In this document: positions 45,672 through 59,379 of the stretch, piece by piece
Layout: each line of letters opens with the position of its first letter
Position numbering within the stretch: position 1 is the first letter of the stretch
Origin: Nemophila menziesii
Lineage: Eukaryota; Streptophyta; Magnoliopsida; Boraginales; Hydrophyllaceae
Direction: 5' to 3'
DNA: 64,000 nt
Assembly: GCA_029959085.1 (NCBI GenBank)
Contig: JARWIR010000002.1
Location: 79,822,224-79,886,223, forward strand
Translations under genes and position numbers: made by a program
The notes under the pieces: generated by a model
What the model saw: the letters and a program-made list of their open reading frames with translations, nothing else
Database searches by the model: none
What the model was told of the DNA's origin: nothing

Positions 45672-46658
45672 TGTTGGATATATGCTATCTCCACTGATGA
45701 ACATTTGATAGTCAAAAGTGGGGTTTGTTCTTTTCCCACATCGGTGGGTTATAAGAACATTTACCTACTTTTATAATTTGTGATTTTAACTAAGTCCAAA
45801 GAGCCAATAACCATGTACATGGCAAGGCATTGATTTAGCCCGCACGCGCTCACCACCACCACCACCACCACCCACCCGCCCGGCCCGGCCCGGCACCGGC
45901 ACCGGCGACGGCGTAAGGCGTGGGGCGTGGGGCGTGGGTCGTGGGTCGTGGGGAGTTTGGGGAGTCAAAAAATGAAAAATGAAGTAGATTTTGTACCAGC
46001 TCTTATAGTAGTGGTTGACTACTCCAACTCAAACGTAGAGACAAACCTCCACTAATCTCGCACGCGTTAAAGGGAAAGGATATTCAGCAGCTGTTACTTG
46101 GTCAAGTCAAACACGTGGGAAATCAAAAGGTCAACATAGCTGTTACAGAATATTACAAACGTGGGGGTTACAAAGCAATCAAAACGTCAACCCAATCAAG
46201 TCAAATCCGGGAGAGAATCATGGGATTTAATAGGGACGTTTATGAAGGCTTGTGTATTCCACTCCTCACCTGTATATATAGAGCTCCCATTCCACTCTCT
46301 ACAGCGACGAATTACAAAGGAAAAAAAAAAGAAACTCTGCCTCTTCTCTCACTCACTAAAACACTAAACTAGTTGTTAGTTTTCCGTTCCGTTAGAGATA
46401 ACCGGGTTCCGCCGGAATATCTTTTTAACGACCGAGGATTAGGCTCGTTTTTCTTTTCCGTGTAAGTTTGTTTTCGTAACTATTTCCGTGTAATTTTTAA
46501 TTCGATTTTGTAATCGCATTTCCGTGTATTGTTATTCGATTTTTGTAATCGCATTTCAGTTTTATTGTAATAGTTAGATTACTTCAAAACTTTTTTCTTT
46601 TCAGTCGTTTTTCGGAAACCATTTTCTTTTGTACAACTGGTGGTTATTTCTAATAACA
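45672..46658 (+). repeat. 3' LTR of copia element A (987 bp)
   Basis: Nearly the same as the 5' LTR by eye except for the GC-rich tract (45840-45960), where GGCGAC repeats are replaced by repeats of GGCGTGG and GGTCGTGG, and a few single-base changes and indels. The TATATATA box is at about 46272. Confidence 0.92.
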
Positions 46659-47483
46659 CATCTCTCATGCACAAACCATCTCAGGTGTAATTTTCATCTT
46701 TGCCTGGAAGCCATGGAGAAGGGTAAGACTTCCGTCCAATATTGGATGGTCCAATATTCATATCAAAGTCAAAACACATGTCACTAGATTAATAAGTTGG
46801 TTACTTTTGTAAGTTTAAAACATAGGTATGTGTATTAATATAATTGGTGTAAGATCATCCAATATTGGATGGAAGAATTTTCCCATGGAGAATGTCGTGC
46901 GTGCAAAGTTTTTTTTTATTTCGTTACTGATGGGGCCAGCCCCAAGATATTATTTGTTTCTAATGGGGCAGCCCGAGTTAGTTTTTGTTGCTAATGGTGT
47001 CAACCCATTATGGGTTTCAATTATTTTGTACTGTGTGAATATATATTTTTCTATATTTGATCCAAATAATTGTTTAGTTAATGTTGTGTGCTTGTTTTGA
47101 TGTTTTTTTCCTAATTGGTACAGCTCAATACTGGGTGAGTTGCAAATTTTAGGGCCATAGATATAACCCCATTTCGAGTGTGGAGAGTAACTTTAGTTTT
47201 TTTTTTTTTGATGGCCCAACGTTGTTCTTTATGGAGTCAGCCCGTAATGTATTTAGTTTGTGATATAGAGTTGAACAATGACCACTACCAATGACTTAAT
47301 AAAAATAAATAAGCGAATTAATAAAAAATTATAACGGTGCGGGTCTGTACCTATCAAGAACAAGGGTAAAAATATAAAAATTCAAACTAGAAAATTAGAA
47401 ATGAGACTTTAATAGGATTACTTTCTACTTGGGATTTAAAATAAAAAGTTGGTAATATTTAGGCCTTGGATTGTATTTTTCTC

Positions 47484-47763
47484 AAATCTTAAAGAAGCAG
47501 GAATTATGGCCAAGACTATGGCTAGATGTGGTATGTCCAATTTTCATGAGAATTTATTAAATTTTATAATCACTAATTCAAATTGATGATACGAATAGAT
47601 ATCTCAATGATCCCTAGTAGCTCATTACTTGTGTTGAATATGAATGTTTGTAGTGAGTGTAGGAGATGCTATTGTATTGAGCCCAGGTTGTGCAAGTTTG
47701 ATGAATTCAAAAATTTTGAGCACAGGGTAAAGTGCTTTTTGGAGATAGTATTCACAGTGTAAC
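47484..47763 (+). pseudogene. MurD copy 3, end of exon 11 and exon 12 (after transposon)
   Basis: Exon 11 resumes with AGAAGCAGGAATTATGGCC and ends at a GTATGT donor (about 47532). Exon 12 begins after TGTAG at about 47662 and matches copy 1 ([12 protein letters not shown]) but lacks one base after the GCAAG of GCA AGC, shifting the frame before the DEFKNFEHR stretch. Together with 37504-39348 it is a single inactivated gene split by about 8.1 kb. Confidence 0.85.
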
Positions 47764-48370
47764 TAGTAATTTCTTGATGTTCATGTATGAATATACTCGA
47801 TTATGATATAGTCCAGTTCTTGAGTGTGTGACAGTATGTTTATTCAGTGTCATGTAATGAACTTAGACTATAGGATATGTATATGTGTGTATGTGTATTA
47901 TATAAGTTCCTATATGCAATTATCAATCGATTGAATAGCTGATCGATTAGGTAGGATCTGGATCAATAGCCTTTATTATCTACCGAAGGAAGGTTTGATC
48001 AAAGGTTGTGCTGATTGCTCGTTTTTTGGTGGAAATTATTAGTAGTTGTATGGGTCTTTAGAATTAAAAAAATGTTATCATATAATAGAAGACTTGCACT
48101 CGATGAGTGATTTTAAACTTTTGTTGATGTGGGATATTTTACTTTCTTAGCTTGTCAATTAAAAACTGATGTCAAGGTGTTTTGTAAAAGGACAATTTCG
48201 ATGGTGTAAGAGGAGCTTAAGTTGATTGGTTAGTGTTTACGTAGGAAGAAGAGGGAGGACCTGGTTTTAATATTAAAAAGGTTAGTAAGGTTTGCATGAT
48301 GCATTTATTTTTGAAAGTTTATCAAGTTCATGTCAATTGTGGAGGAATGGTATCATGCAAATCTTATGAA
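47764..48370 (+). other. MurD copy 3 3' flank with LINE remnant
   Basis: The first ~100 bases match the 3' flanks of copies 1 and 2. About 48020-48370 is the degenerate counterpart of the LINE remnant at 16570-17010 (GTGGAAATTATTAGTAGT, then CATGATGCATTTATTTTTGA and GTCAATTGTGGAG). Confidence 0.55.
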
Positions 48371-50068
<1,698 letters not shown>

Positions 50069-50214
50069 AAGCTATTTTTACAAATTCACAAACTCTTTTT
50101 TAAAATCATTTTGAACTCCATTTTCGTAGCATTTCGAGTTCAATTTCTATAACATTTCGAGCTAAATTTTTTCAGCATATTCAAACTCGATTTTTGAAAT
50201 AATTGGAGATCCAT

Positions 50215-50900
50215 GATCGTATCACTCAGTGATTTTTTGCAATACTTAGTGATTTTGTGTTAATACGTAGTGTTTTTATGTTAAATTTAGTTATTTCGCG
50301 TAACAATCAATGGTTTTGTGTTATAATTCTGTGATAATCAACGATATTGCATTAGTACTCAACGATTTTGTGTTATAATTAGTGATACTCACCGTTTTTT
50401 TTGCATTGATACTTAGTGATTTTGTGTTATAATCAATGATATTTTGCGATTTTGTAGTAATATTCGTCAATTTTGTGTTATAATCATTGATACTCGATTT
50501 TACATTAATACTCAATGATATTGTATTATAATCAGTGATTTTAAAAATAACTCAAAGAATTAAGCATTGAAAAAACTATGCAAAGAATTAACCAGCGAAT
50601 ATTACTACTCAGAGAATTAACTGAGTACTTAGAGAATTCTCTGAGTACTTACAAAAAATAACTCACACATTCATTGAGTACTCAGATAATTTGTGTGTTA
50701 GTATACTCGACAAAATCCTCTGAGTACTCAGCGAATTTGTGAGGTACTTTACATAATGATAAAATTTATGTGTTAGTATACTAGGTAAAATTCTCTGAGT
50801 ACTAAAAAATACTCTAAGTACTCAGCAAAATACACTGAGTATGCTCATCAATTCGCCGAATATCCTTAGTGAATTTCTTTGAGTGTTTCCAAAAAACTGA
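50215..50900. repeat. Degenerate minisatellite-like tracts
   Basis: At about 50215-50540 short phrases GTGATTTTGTGTTATAAT and GATACTCA recur many times with drift at roughly 25-50-bp spacing. At about 50580-50880 a second phrase around CTCTGAGTACTCAG recurs. No coding sense is seen. Confidence 0.65.
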
Positions 50901-51402
50901 GTATTAACACAAGAATAAGGAAAAAAGTGGCACAAAAGTTATTTTACTGATAGAATTAAATATTACAACAACATAACTAAAAATAATAATAAAAAAAGAA
51001 TAAATGCTTAACAACGTGTATCAACCAAAAGGGAAAAAAAGAAAGAAAAAAACTCAAGGCCAAAACTCAAAAATTTGTTGTTCAACAAATTCAGAATTGT
51101 TCAAACATGCTGAAAAACTCGATGGAAACTCGAGATCCTTTGCTAAACCTCTATCTCTGGGTTCCTAAAATAGAACTGCCACAAAGTAGATTGCTCGAGG
51201 TCTTCATATCCATGGATAATGGCGCTTGTTGTTTGTCTCACGAACACAAAAGAGCTCATTCGTCTTCCATGGCTGCTAGAAAATGGACGCAGATCTAGGA
51301 AGCTTTCCTATTGTTCCATGGATGTTGCATCGAAGAAACTAGAACATAGCCGCATATATGCTCGTCTTTGTCTTTGAGCAGCTTCTTATAGAAAGCTGAA
51401 GC
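50901..51402 (-). promoter_or_regulatory. Possible 5' region of an unidentified minus-strand transcript, split by SIRE element
   Basis: With the SIRE insertion removed, the minus strand reads from a TATATATATT-like box near 59080 through a CT-rich leader-like tract into 51402-51070. It has several ATGs but no recognised protein. The evidence is composition and the TATA-like box only. Confidence 0.2.
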
Positions 51403-52564
51403 TGTTAGCCTCACCTTGTTTTTATTCCCGTTTTAATATTCGACAAATCATTATTTAAACTAAAATTCATTTTGGTATCACTTACCATATTTTCCAAAAC
51501 CCCTCATTAGATTAGTTGTGCTTACTTCATTGTTACTTAGCTTGAAATTCAAAATAGCAGCCCCGCGGTACACCGGACGAGTGACGCGGTACACCGTAGG
51601 TCACGGACCAGAAGCACGGTGCACTAGATGGCCCGACCAGTAAGCTCAGAAATCTGCACGGTACACCGGACCTTTGTCACGGTACACCGGACCACTACAC
51701 GGAGCAGGGATGCGGTACACTACATAGTCCGACCAGTAAGCTCAAAAGTTAGTCGAACAGTCATGCGGTGCACCGGACCATATCCGCGGTACACCGCACG
51801 AGAGGGTTTCAGCACTATTACTAGAGGACAAAGCTTATATCCGTTAGAGATAAAATAGATCCGTTGGAGAGAAGCCTTATGACCGTTGGATCATCATTTC
51901 AGCTATAAAATGGAGTTCATTCAAGACACAACTTAAGCCTTCCATCTACCAATCTTAAGAGCAATTAATTCTATCATTCAAGGAGGTTTCAAAGGAGCAT
52001 TCAAGTCATATTTATTGTGAAGCTAATTAGTTCTATCTACTCATTTAGGAGTTTAGTCACAAAGCTTTTATAAGCACCCCTAAACACTTTTTCCCTTTCC
52101 TCTTAGTTCTTGTAATAGATTAAGAGAGTAGTGTGAGCATAGGTTTATGCTTGGTTCCTTGTGTTGGTGATAACACAAGTGTATTTCCTTCAAAGGGTTT
52201 TTGAAGTGGTTGTAAGGGTTTGTATCTCACCCGGTTAAGAGTTACGAAGATTAGTGAGAATCTTGCAAATCCTAAGGAGGCTTCCTTAGGTAGTGGATGT
52301 AGGGAAACCGAACCACTATACATCGTTGTGTATCGTATTCTATCTCTACACTCTTTATATTTCCGCACTCTATATGCTTGATAAAATGCCTACTTGAATA
52401 GTTTGATATTATTGTCTATTAGGATTATCTAGTTTTATACTATTTAGTTTGCTAATACAATAGGATTCAAATTAGCTTTTAATTTTATTTACTTGAAATA
52501 AAATTAGCCGATTAATTTCTATTGTCCTATTCAACCCCCCTTCTAGGACGCATATAGTATATCA
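51403..52564 (+). repeat. 5' LTR of SIRE-type element
   Basis: TGTTAG start and TATATCA end. A CTATAAAATGG promoter box lies at about 51903-51913. At 51562-51805 U3 carries about nine diverged copies of GCGGTACACCGGAC. The frames at 51628-51858 and in the other LTR are by-products. Confidence 0.95.
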
Positions 52565-52566
52565 AT

Positions 52567-52578
52567 TGGTATCAGAGC
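52567..52578 (+). other. Primer-binding site of SIRE-type element (tRNA-Met type)
   Basis: TGGTATCAGAGC, two bases inside the 5' LTR; standard for copia elements. Confidence 0.92.
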
Positions 52579-52619
52579 CTAGCTCTATTGTACTTAATCG
52601 TTTCTAGAGTTAATACGAT

Positions 52620-54410
52620 ATGGACTCTAATCAACAGGAAGGTTCATGTTCTACTAGACCTCCGCTTTTTGTAGGAAAAGACTACTTTGGATGGAAAAAG
52701 AAGATGGAGATTCATGTAAAAGGAATCGATTACTTTTTATGGATGGCTATCAAAAAGGGTCCTTATATTCCTTACGTTGCCGGAAGTACAACGGAGGTAA
52801 AAGATGAAGATGATTACAATGATCAAGACATAGCTAAACTTACCAAAAACAACAAAGCTATGAACATCCTCATCAATGGATTAAGCGTCACGGAATACGC
52901 TAGAGTTAGTGAATGCAATTCCGCTCATGAAATGTGGCAACTCTTGGAGCTATCATATCAAGGAACGGAAGATATTAAGGAAACCAAGATTGGTCTCTTT
53001 ATCACTAAGTACGAGCTTTTTCGTATGGAGCCCGATGAAGCCTTGAATGCTATGCATCAAAGATTTTCTAACATTGTTAACACTTTGAAGACTCTTGGTC
53101 AAGAGTACACCAACAAGGAACAATGCCGAAAAATCTTATTTGCTCTTCCAAGGAAATACAAGACAAAAATCAACTCTATAAGGGATACTAAAGATCTTTC
53201 AAAAATGACGGTTCATGAACTCATTTGCAACCTCATGATGGAAGAGCTTGTGCTTGAAGAAGAAAAGATAAGAGATGATGAGGAGAAAAAGATTAAGAAA
53301 TCCATTGCTTTTCATGCCATGAGTTCAAAATTGAAAGAACGAAAAGAAAGGAAGGATAGTGAAGAAGAAAATTCACATGAAGAAGAAACTAGTGAAGATG
53401 AAGGAGTAGCTATGTTGGCAAGAGATATGAAAAAATTCATGAGATACAAACGCTTTGCCAAGAAAGGAAGTTCTTCCTCACCTTACAAGAAGAATGATAG
53501 AGCTATCAAACAAGATGAACCCACTTGCTATCATTGCAAAAAGGTTGGTCACATCAAAACCTATTGTCCTCTTCTTCAAAAGGAGAAACCGAAAAGAGCT
53601 ATGCATGCCAATATCACTTGGGATACTCAAAATTCGGATGAATGAAAAAGTGATAATGAAAATGTCAATCTTGTTGCCTTTATGGGAAAAGTTGAGAATG
53701 ATGAAGATGCTTCTTCGGATGATGATACCGGTACTACTCACTTTGCCTTTATGGCAAATCATGATGAGGTAACTCCTAAATCCAAACTCTCTTTAACTAA
53801 TGATGATGCTAGTGAACAAGATATTCATGAGGCATTTGATTCTCTTTATAATGATTTTTTAAATTCTATTGAAACAAACAAAGTTTTAACAAAAGATTTA
53901 GAATTTGAGAAAAATAGAACTAAAGAGGTTTTGAAAGCTTTGGAAGATTGTCAAAATCTTTGTGATGAATGTATAGATGATAATGAGAAACTTCATCTTA
54001 TTGAGAAAAATCTTTCGGAAGAAAAAGCTTTGTTAGAGAAAAAGATTGTTGATCAAAATACCATTATTTTAAAATTTACTAGTGGGCAAGAAAACTTGGA
54101 TTTGATTTTAGGTTCTCAAAGAATGGCTTGTGAAAAAAGTGGTGTTGGATATGATCCATTCACTCACCAAAAACCTTTGAAAAATGTCTTTGTAAAATCA
54201 AAAATTTCAAATGCAATTCCATCCTCTTCAAAATCTTCTATCACTTGCACCTATTGTGAAAAACTTGGTCATGATGCATCTCATTGTTACTATCGTAAAT
54301 TATTAGATTTGGGATCTCTTGTGCCAATTTGGAAAAGACCTAAATGGGTCTTAAAAAGAAAATCCACTAACCCTCATGGACCCAATCCAAATTGGGTACC
54401 TAAAGCTTAA
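52620..54410 (+). pseudogene. gag: SIRE-type gag with one in-frame TGA
   Basis: Starts MDSNQQEGSC and contains the gag/UBN2 domain (KDYFGWKKKMEIHVKG, AHEMWQLLELSYQGTEDIKE, KILFALPRKY), a CCHC knuckle (CYHCKKVGHIKTYC), a coiled-coil-like acidic tail (LEKKIVDQNT region) and a second knuckle (CTYCEKLGHDASHC), ending WVPKA before TAA at 54408-54410. A TGA at 53643-53645 interrupts the frame between NSDE and KSDN. In SIRE elements gag and pol are often separated by a stop, so the final TAA may be natural; the internal TGA is probably a mutation. Two knuckles and the long tail fit SIRE gag. Confidence 0.88.
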
Positions 54411-54431
54411 ATTACTTTTTGTTTGTAGGGG

Positions 54432-57400
54432 TTGAGCATCAAGAAGCAAAATATATGGCTACTTGATAGTGGATGCTCAAGACACATGACCGGAAATCCA
54501 TCATTATTCACAAATTTATTTAAAACTAAAGGTGATAAAGTTACTTTTGCCGACAACACTAAGAAACGCGTTTTGGGTAAAGGTAACATTGGTAATATGG
54601 ACTCTTTACTTATCTCTAATGTGTTACTTGTTGAGGGTCTCTCTTTTAACTTGCTTAGTATTAGTCAACTTTGTGATGTTGGTTTTAGTGTTAAATTTGA
54701 AGCATCTAGATGTGTTGTTTTCAAAAATGATGAGTTAGATACTATGTTTATTGCAAAAAGATCGGATAATGTGTTTGTTGTTGATCTTGAAAGTCTTATG
54801 TGCAAAAATATTAAATGCTTATCCGTGGTTAATGATAGTTGGCTTTGGCATAGACGTTTAGGACATGCTAGCATGGATTTAATTTCAAAATTATCTAGAA
54901 AAAATCTTGTTGTTGGTTTGCCTATTTACAAATTTGATAAAGATAAATTATGTGATGCATGTCAACTTGGTAAACAACATCGTTCATCTTTTAAATCCAT
55001 TAATAAGGTCATCACCGTTAGGCCACTTCAATTATTGCATATGGACCTTTTTGGTCCCGTTGATGTCACTAGTCTAGGAGGGTCTAGGTATGTCTTTGTT
55101 GTTGTTGATGATTACACTAGATTCACATGGGTGATGTTCCTTGCTTTGAAAAGTGATGCCTTCAATGAATTTGCAAAACTTTGTAGAAAGGTGCAAAATG
55201 AGAAAGGCTACTCTATTACATGCATTCGTAGTGATAATGGTAGTGAATACGTGAATTCTCCTTTTGTGCATTTTTGTGATGAATTTGGGATTGAGCATAA
55301 TTTTTCAGCCCCTAGAACTCCCCAACAAAATGGGGTAGTGGAAAGGAAAAACCGAACTCTACAAGAAATGGCTAGAACAATGCTAAAAGAACATAGCTTG
55401 CCTACATACTTTTGGGGTGAAGCCGTTCATACGGCTTGTTATGTGTTAAATAGAGTTCTTATTAGACCCCTTATTAAGAAAACCCCTTATGAGCTTTGGA
55501 ATGGTAGACCACCAACTATTGCTTATTTTCGTGTTTTTGGGTGCAAATGTTTTATCCTAAACACTAGGGACTATTTGGGAAAATTTGATTCTAAATCGGA
55601 TGAAGGCATTTTTCTTGGTTATTCCACTAAAGGAAAAGCCTATCGCATTTTCAACAAAGGTACTCGTACCATTGAGGAATCTATGCATGTTGACTTTGAT
55701 GAGACTAATCCGTTTTGTATCAAGAAAGTGGTAGATGTTGTTGAAGATACTCCACTAAATCAACCCTTAGAATCTCCTACTCAAGAAGTCAAATCTCATG
55801 AAGAATCTCTTAAGAAAAATGATCAAGTGTTAAATGAAGCTAGTACGGATTTACCAAGGTGTTGGAAACATATCAAAGATCACCCAAGTGAATTAATTCT
55901 AGGTGATCCAAAAGAAGGTGTTACCACTCGCTCCCGTATTATTGCTCTTTGTGCTCATCAAGCTTTCTTATCTCAAATTGAGCCCAAGAATATTAAAGAA
56001 GCTTTGTTAGATGATCATTGGATTAATGCTATGCATGAGGAATTGAATCAATTTGAGCGTAGCAAAGTTTGGACATTAATGGAGAAACCAATTGGCCCCA
56101 CTATTATTGGCACTAAGTGAATATTTCGCAACAAGCTAGATGACACCGGCATCATTACTAGAAATAAAGCAAGGTTAGTTGCTCAAGGGTACAATCAAGA
56201 AGAAGGTATTGATTTCGATGAAACTTTTGCTCCCGTAGCTAGACTTGAATCTATTCGTATGCTACTTGCTTTTGCTTGCTATATGAATTTTAAACTTTAC
56301 CAAATGGATGTCAAAAGTGCTTTTTTAAATGGTTTTATAGACGAGGAAGTTTTTGTTAAACAACCTCCGGGTTTTGAAGATCCAAAATTTCCAAATCATG
56401 TTTTTAAACTTTCAAAGGCTTTATATGGTTTAAAACAAGCTCCTCGTGCTTGGTATGAACGATTAAGCAAATTTTTATTAGATGATGGTTTTAAAAGAGG
56501 AAAAATTGACTCCACTTTATTTATAAAAAGGTCTTCAAAAGATATCCTTCTTGTTCAAATTTATGTGGATGATATTATATTTGGTGCTACTAATGAAAAT
56601 CTTTGTGAGAATTTTTCTAAAAGCATGCATAAGGAATTTGAGATGAGCATGATGGGAGAATTAAATTACTTTCTTGGACTTCAAATCAAGCAAATGAAAG
56701 ATGGTATCTTTGTCAATCAAGCCAAATACACAAGAGAATTGATCAAAAAATTTGGCCTTGAAGATGCAAAGGAAATTGGAACTCCAATGAGCACATCCAC
56801 AAAATTAGACAAAGATGAAGATGGTAAGGATGTTGATGAGAAACTATATCGAGGTATGATTGGTAGCTTACTTTATCTTACCGCTTCTAGACCCGATATT
56901 ATGTTCCCCGTGTGTCTTTGTGCTAGATTTCAATCTTCTCCCAAAGAAACCCATCTTAGTGCCGTTAAGCGTATTTTTAGGTATTTGAAAGGAACCCTTA
57001 GTCTAGGACTTTGGTACCCTAGATTTACCTCCTTTGAACTAATAGGTTATTCGGATGCCGATTATGCCGGTTGTAGACTTGATAGGAAGAGCACTAGTGG
57101 TAGTTGCCAATTCTTAGGTCAATCCCTTGTATCATGGTCTAGTAGAAAACAAAATAGTGTTGCTTTATCCACGGCCGAAGCCGAATATGTTGCGGCCGGA
57201 AATTGTGTGACTCAAATTCTTTGGATGAAACAAACCTTACTAGATTTTGGCCTAGAGTATGATCGTGTTCCCATTCGTTGTGATAACACTAGTGCTATAA
57301 ATCTTACCAAAAATCCCATTCAACACTCTAGAACAAAACACATAGAAATCCGCCATCATTTTATCCGTGATCACACTCAAAAAGGGGACATTGTACTTGA

Positions 57401-57503
57401 ATTTGTTACCTCCGAAAATCAATTAGCCGATATCTTTACCAAACCTCTACCCCAAGATCTTTTTGAGAAAATTCGGTGTGAGATTGGCATGCAAATTCTC
57501 TAG
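54432..57503 (+). pseudogene. pol: SIRE-type pol with one in-frame TGA
   Basis: Same frame as gag. Protease WLLDSGCSRHMTGN, pre-integrase LWHRRLGHASMDLI, integrase with LLHMDLFGP, IRSDNGSEY and QQNGVVERKNR, then RT. A TGA at 56118-56120 stands where this family has Trp in GTKWIFRNKL, consistent with a single G-to-A change. RT continues intact ([27 protein letters not shown], catalytic YVDDIIFG) to RNase H (SDADYAGCRLDRKSTSG, ALSTAEAEYVAAG) and a tail (HIEIRHHFIRDH, LADIFTKPLP). Apart from this TGA the frame is open. Confidence 0.9.
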
Positions 57504-57858
57504 TTTTTCTTTCATGCCATTAGTGTTTAGTACTTTTTATGTATATATTTTTGTGGCTAATATTTTCTTGATGTTTTAGGGTCCTTGAAGCTTCTAATTG
57601 TTATCCATTTATTCCTTTGGTCCTTGTTTTTACTCAAAATGTGTTTTGACCCCTTAAAATTTTCAAAATCATATCATTTGTTCTTTTTGTTGTTGACAAA
57701 GGGGGAGAAATTTTAGTTAAACTTTTTCAAATGCATTTTGTGAGGGGGAGTTTTTATAAAAACTCTAGTGATTAGGTTGAGGGGGAGTTTTTTATCAAAA
57801 CTTAATCTTAGGCATCTTCAAAAGTTTATGATTTGTCAAACATCAAAAAGGGGGAGAT
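57504..57858 (+). other. SIRE 3' noncoding region with repeated polypurine tracts
   Basis: GGGGGAG occurs four times (about 57701, 57744, 57781, 57850); only the last abuts the LTR. No coding region is seen. Confidence 0.8.
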
Positions 57859-59020
57859 TGTTAGCCTCACCTTGTTTTTATTCCCGTTTTAATATTCGAC
57901 AAATCATTATTTAAACTAAAATTCATTTTGGTATCACTTACCATATTTTCCAAAACCCCTCATTAGATTAGTTGTGCTTACTTCATTGTTACTTAGCTTG
58001 AAATTCAAAATAGCAGCCCCGCGGTACACCGGACGAGTGACGCGGTACACCGTAGGTCACGGACCAGAAGCACGGTGCACTAGATGGCCCGACCAGTAAG
58101 CTCAGAAATCTGCACGGTACACCGGACCTTTGTCACGGTACACCGGACCACTACACGGAGCAGGGATGCGGTACACTACATAGTCCGACCAGTAAGCTCA
58201 AAAGTTAGTCGAACAGTCATGCGGTGCACCGGACCATATCCGCGGTACACCGCACGAGAGGGTTTCAGCACTATTACTAGAGGACAAAGCTTATATCCGT
58301 TAGAGATAAAATAGATCCGTTGGAGAGAAGCCTTATGACCGTTGGATCATCATTTCAGCTATAAAATGGAGTTCATTCAAGACACAACTTAAGCCTTCCA
58401 TCTACCAATCTTAAGAGCAATTAATTCTATCATTCAAGGAGGTTTCAAAGGAGCATTCAAGTCATATTTATTGTGAAGCTAATTAGTTCTATCTACTCAT
58501 TTAGGAGTTTAGTCACAAAGCTTTTATAAGCACCCCTAAACACTTTTTCCCTTTCCTCTTAGTTCTTGTAATAGATTAAGAGAGTAGTGTGAGCATAGGT
58601 TTATGCTTGGTTCCTTGTGTTGGTGATAACACAAGTGTATTTCCTTCAAAGGGTTTTTGAAGTGGTTGTAAGGGTTTGTATCTCACCCGGTTAAGAGTTA
58701 CGAAGATTGGTGAGAATCTTGCAAATCCTAAGGAGGCTTCCTTAGGTAGTGGATGTAGGGAAACCGAACCACTATACATCGTTGTGTATCGTATTCTATC
58801 TCTACACTCTTTATATTTCCGCACTCTATATGCTTGATAAAATGCCTACTTGAATAGTTTGATATTATTGTCTATTAGGATTATCTAGTTTTATACTATT
58901 TAGTTTGCTAATACAATAGGATTCAAATTAGCTTTTAATTTTATTTACTTGAAATAAAATTAGCCGATTAATTTCTATTGTCCTATTCAACCCCCCTTCT
59001 AGGACGCATATAGTATATCA
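57859..59020 (+). repeat. 3' LTR of SIRE-type element
   Basis: Same length and, by eye, same sequence as the 5' LTR apart from one base at 58709. The TATAAA box is at about 58370. Followed by GAAGC. Confidence 0.95.
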
Positions 59021-59379
59021 GAAGCTCAAAAATAGAGAGGAAGAAGCTTTAGAATGGACAGAAGAAAGAGAGGAGATAGGGGAATATATATGTGAGGTGT
59101 GGTTGGGACTATAGCAGGGTCTCTAAAACCCGTTAGGTAAGATTCTCTAATTTAAAAGAATCAGAAAAGGCTCGAGCCTTTAATTCAAACATATAGACTC
59201 GAAGGAAAAACCTCTCTATGCAAAAAAAATCATATGGACTTCATGAATACTTAAGATAATATTTTGTTAAAAAAAATAGAGTATGTGCTCTTGAAGTATC
59301 AAAGTAAAGAAATATTTTCATGTGGATTAAAGATTAAATGTTACAAGAAAATGGTTTCATATTTATTAGTATGTTAGTG

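Larger units (their letters stand above)
40036..46658 (+). mobile_element. Complete-ended copia element A (6.6 kb)
   Basis: LTRs at 40036-41009 and 45672-46658 both begin TGTTGG and end AATAACA. The target duplication CATCT is exact (40031-40035 and 46659-46663). A GTGTGGGGGAT polypurine tract precedes the 3' LTR. Gag-pol lies between in the same direction with one nonsense codon and several frameshifts. No TGGTATCAGAGC primer site follows the 5' LTR. It is the youngest insertion into the MurD copy 3 locus. Confidence 0.93.
39349..47483. mobile_element. DNA transposon (about 1.5 kb net) with nested copia, in MurD exon 11
   Basis: AAATCTTAA is duplicated exactly on both sides (39340-39348 and 47484-47492), and MurD exon 11 resumes right after it. 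A 9-bp duplication is the Mutator signature. The terminal ~100 bp on the two sides show weak inverted similarity (AAGGC near the ends; CTAGT with an A/T-rich stretch ending ACCC further in). Removing the nested copia element (40036-46658 plus one CATCT) leaves about 1.5 kb. It carries C-rich, UTR-like sequence and a small open frame (39697-39918), but no transposase. Confidence 0.7.
51403..59020 (+). mobile_element. SIRE-type Ty1/copia element, very recent insertion
   Basis: LTRs of equal length (51403-52564 and 57859-59020, 1,162 bp) with an exact GAAGC target duplication (51398-51402 and 59021-59025). A TGGTATCAGAGC primer site lies two bases after the 5' LTR, and AAAGGGGGAGAT precedes the 3' LTR. 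By eye the LTRs differ at one base (A at 52253, G at 58709). Gag-pol runs in one frame from 52620 to 57503 but is interrupted by four stops. No env-like ORF follows pol. Confidence 0.95.

Noticed and set aside
51628..51858. Identical 76-codon frames in both SIRE LTRs (also 58084-58314)
   Set aside because: They translate the U3 repeat array; their identity follows from LTR identity and not from protein constraint.
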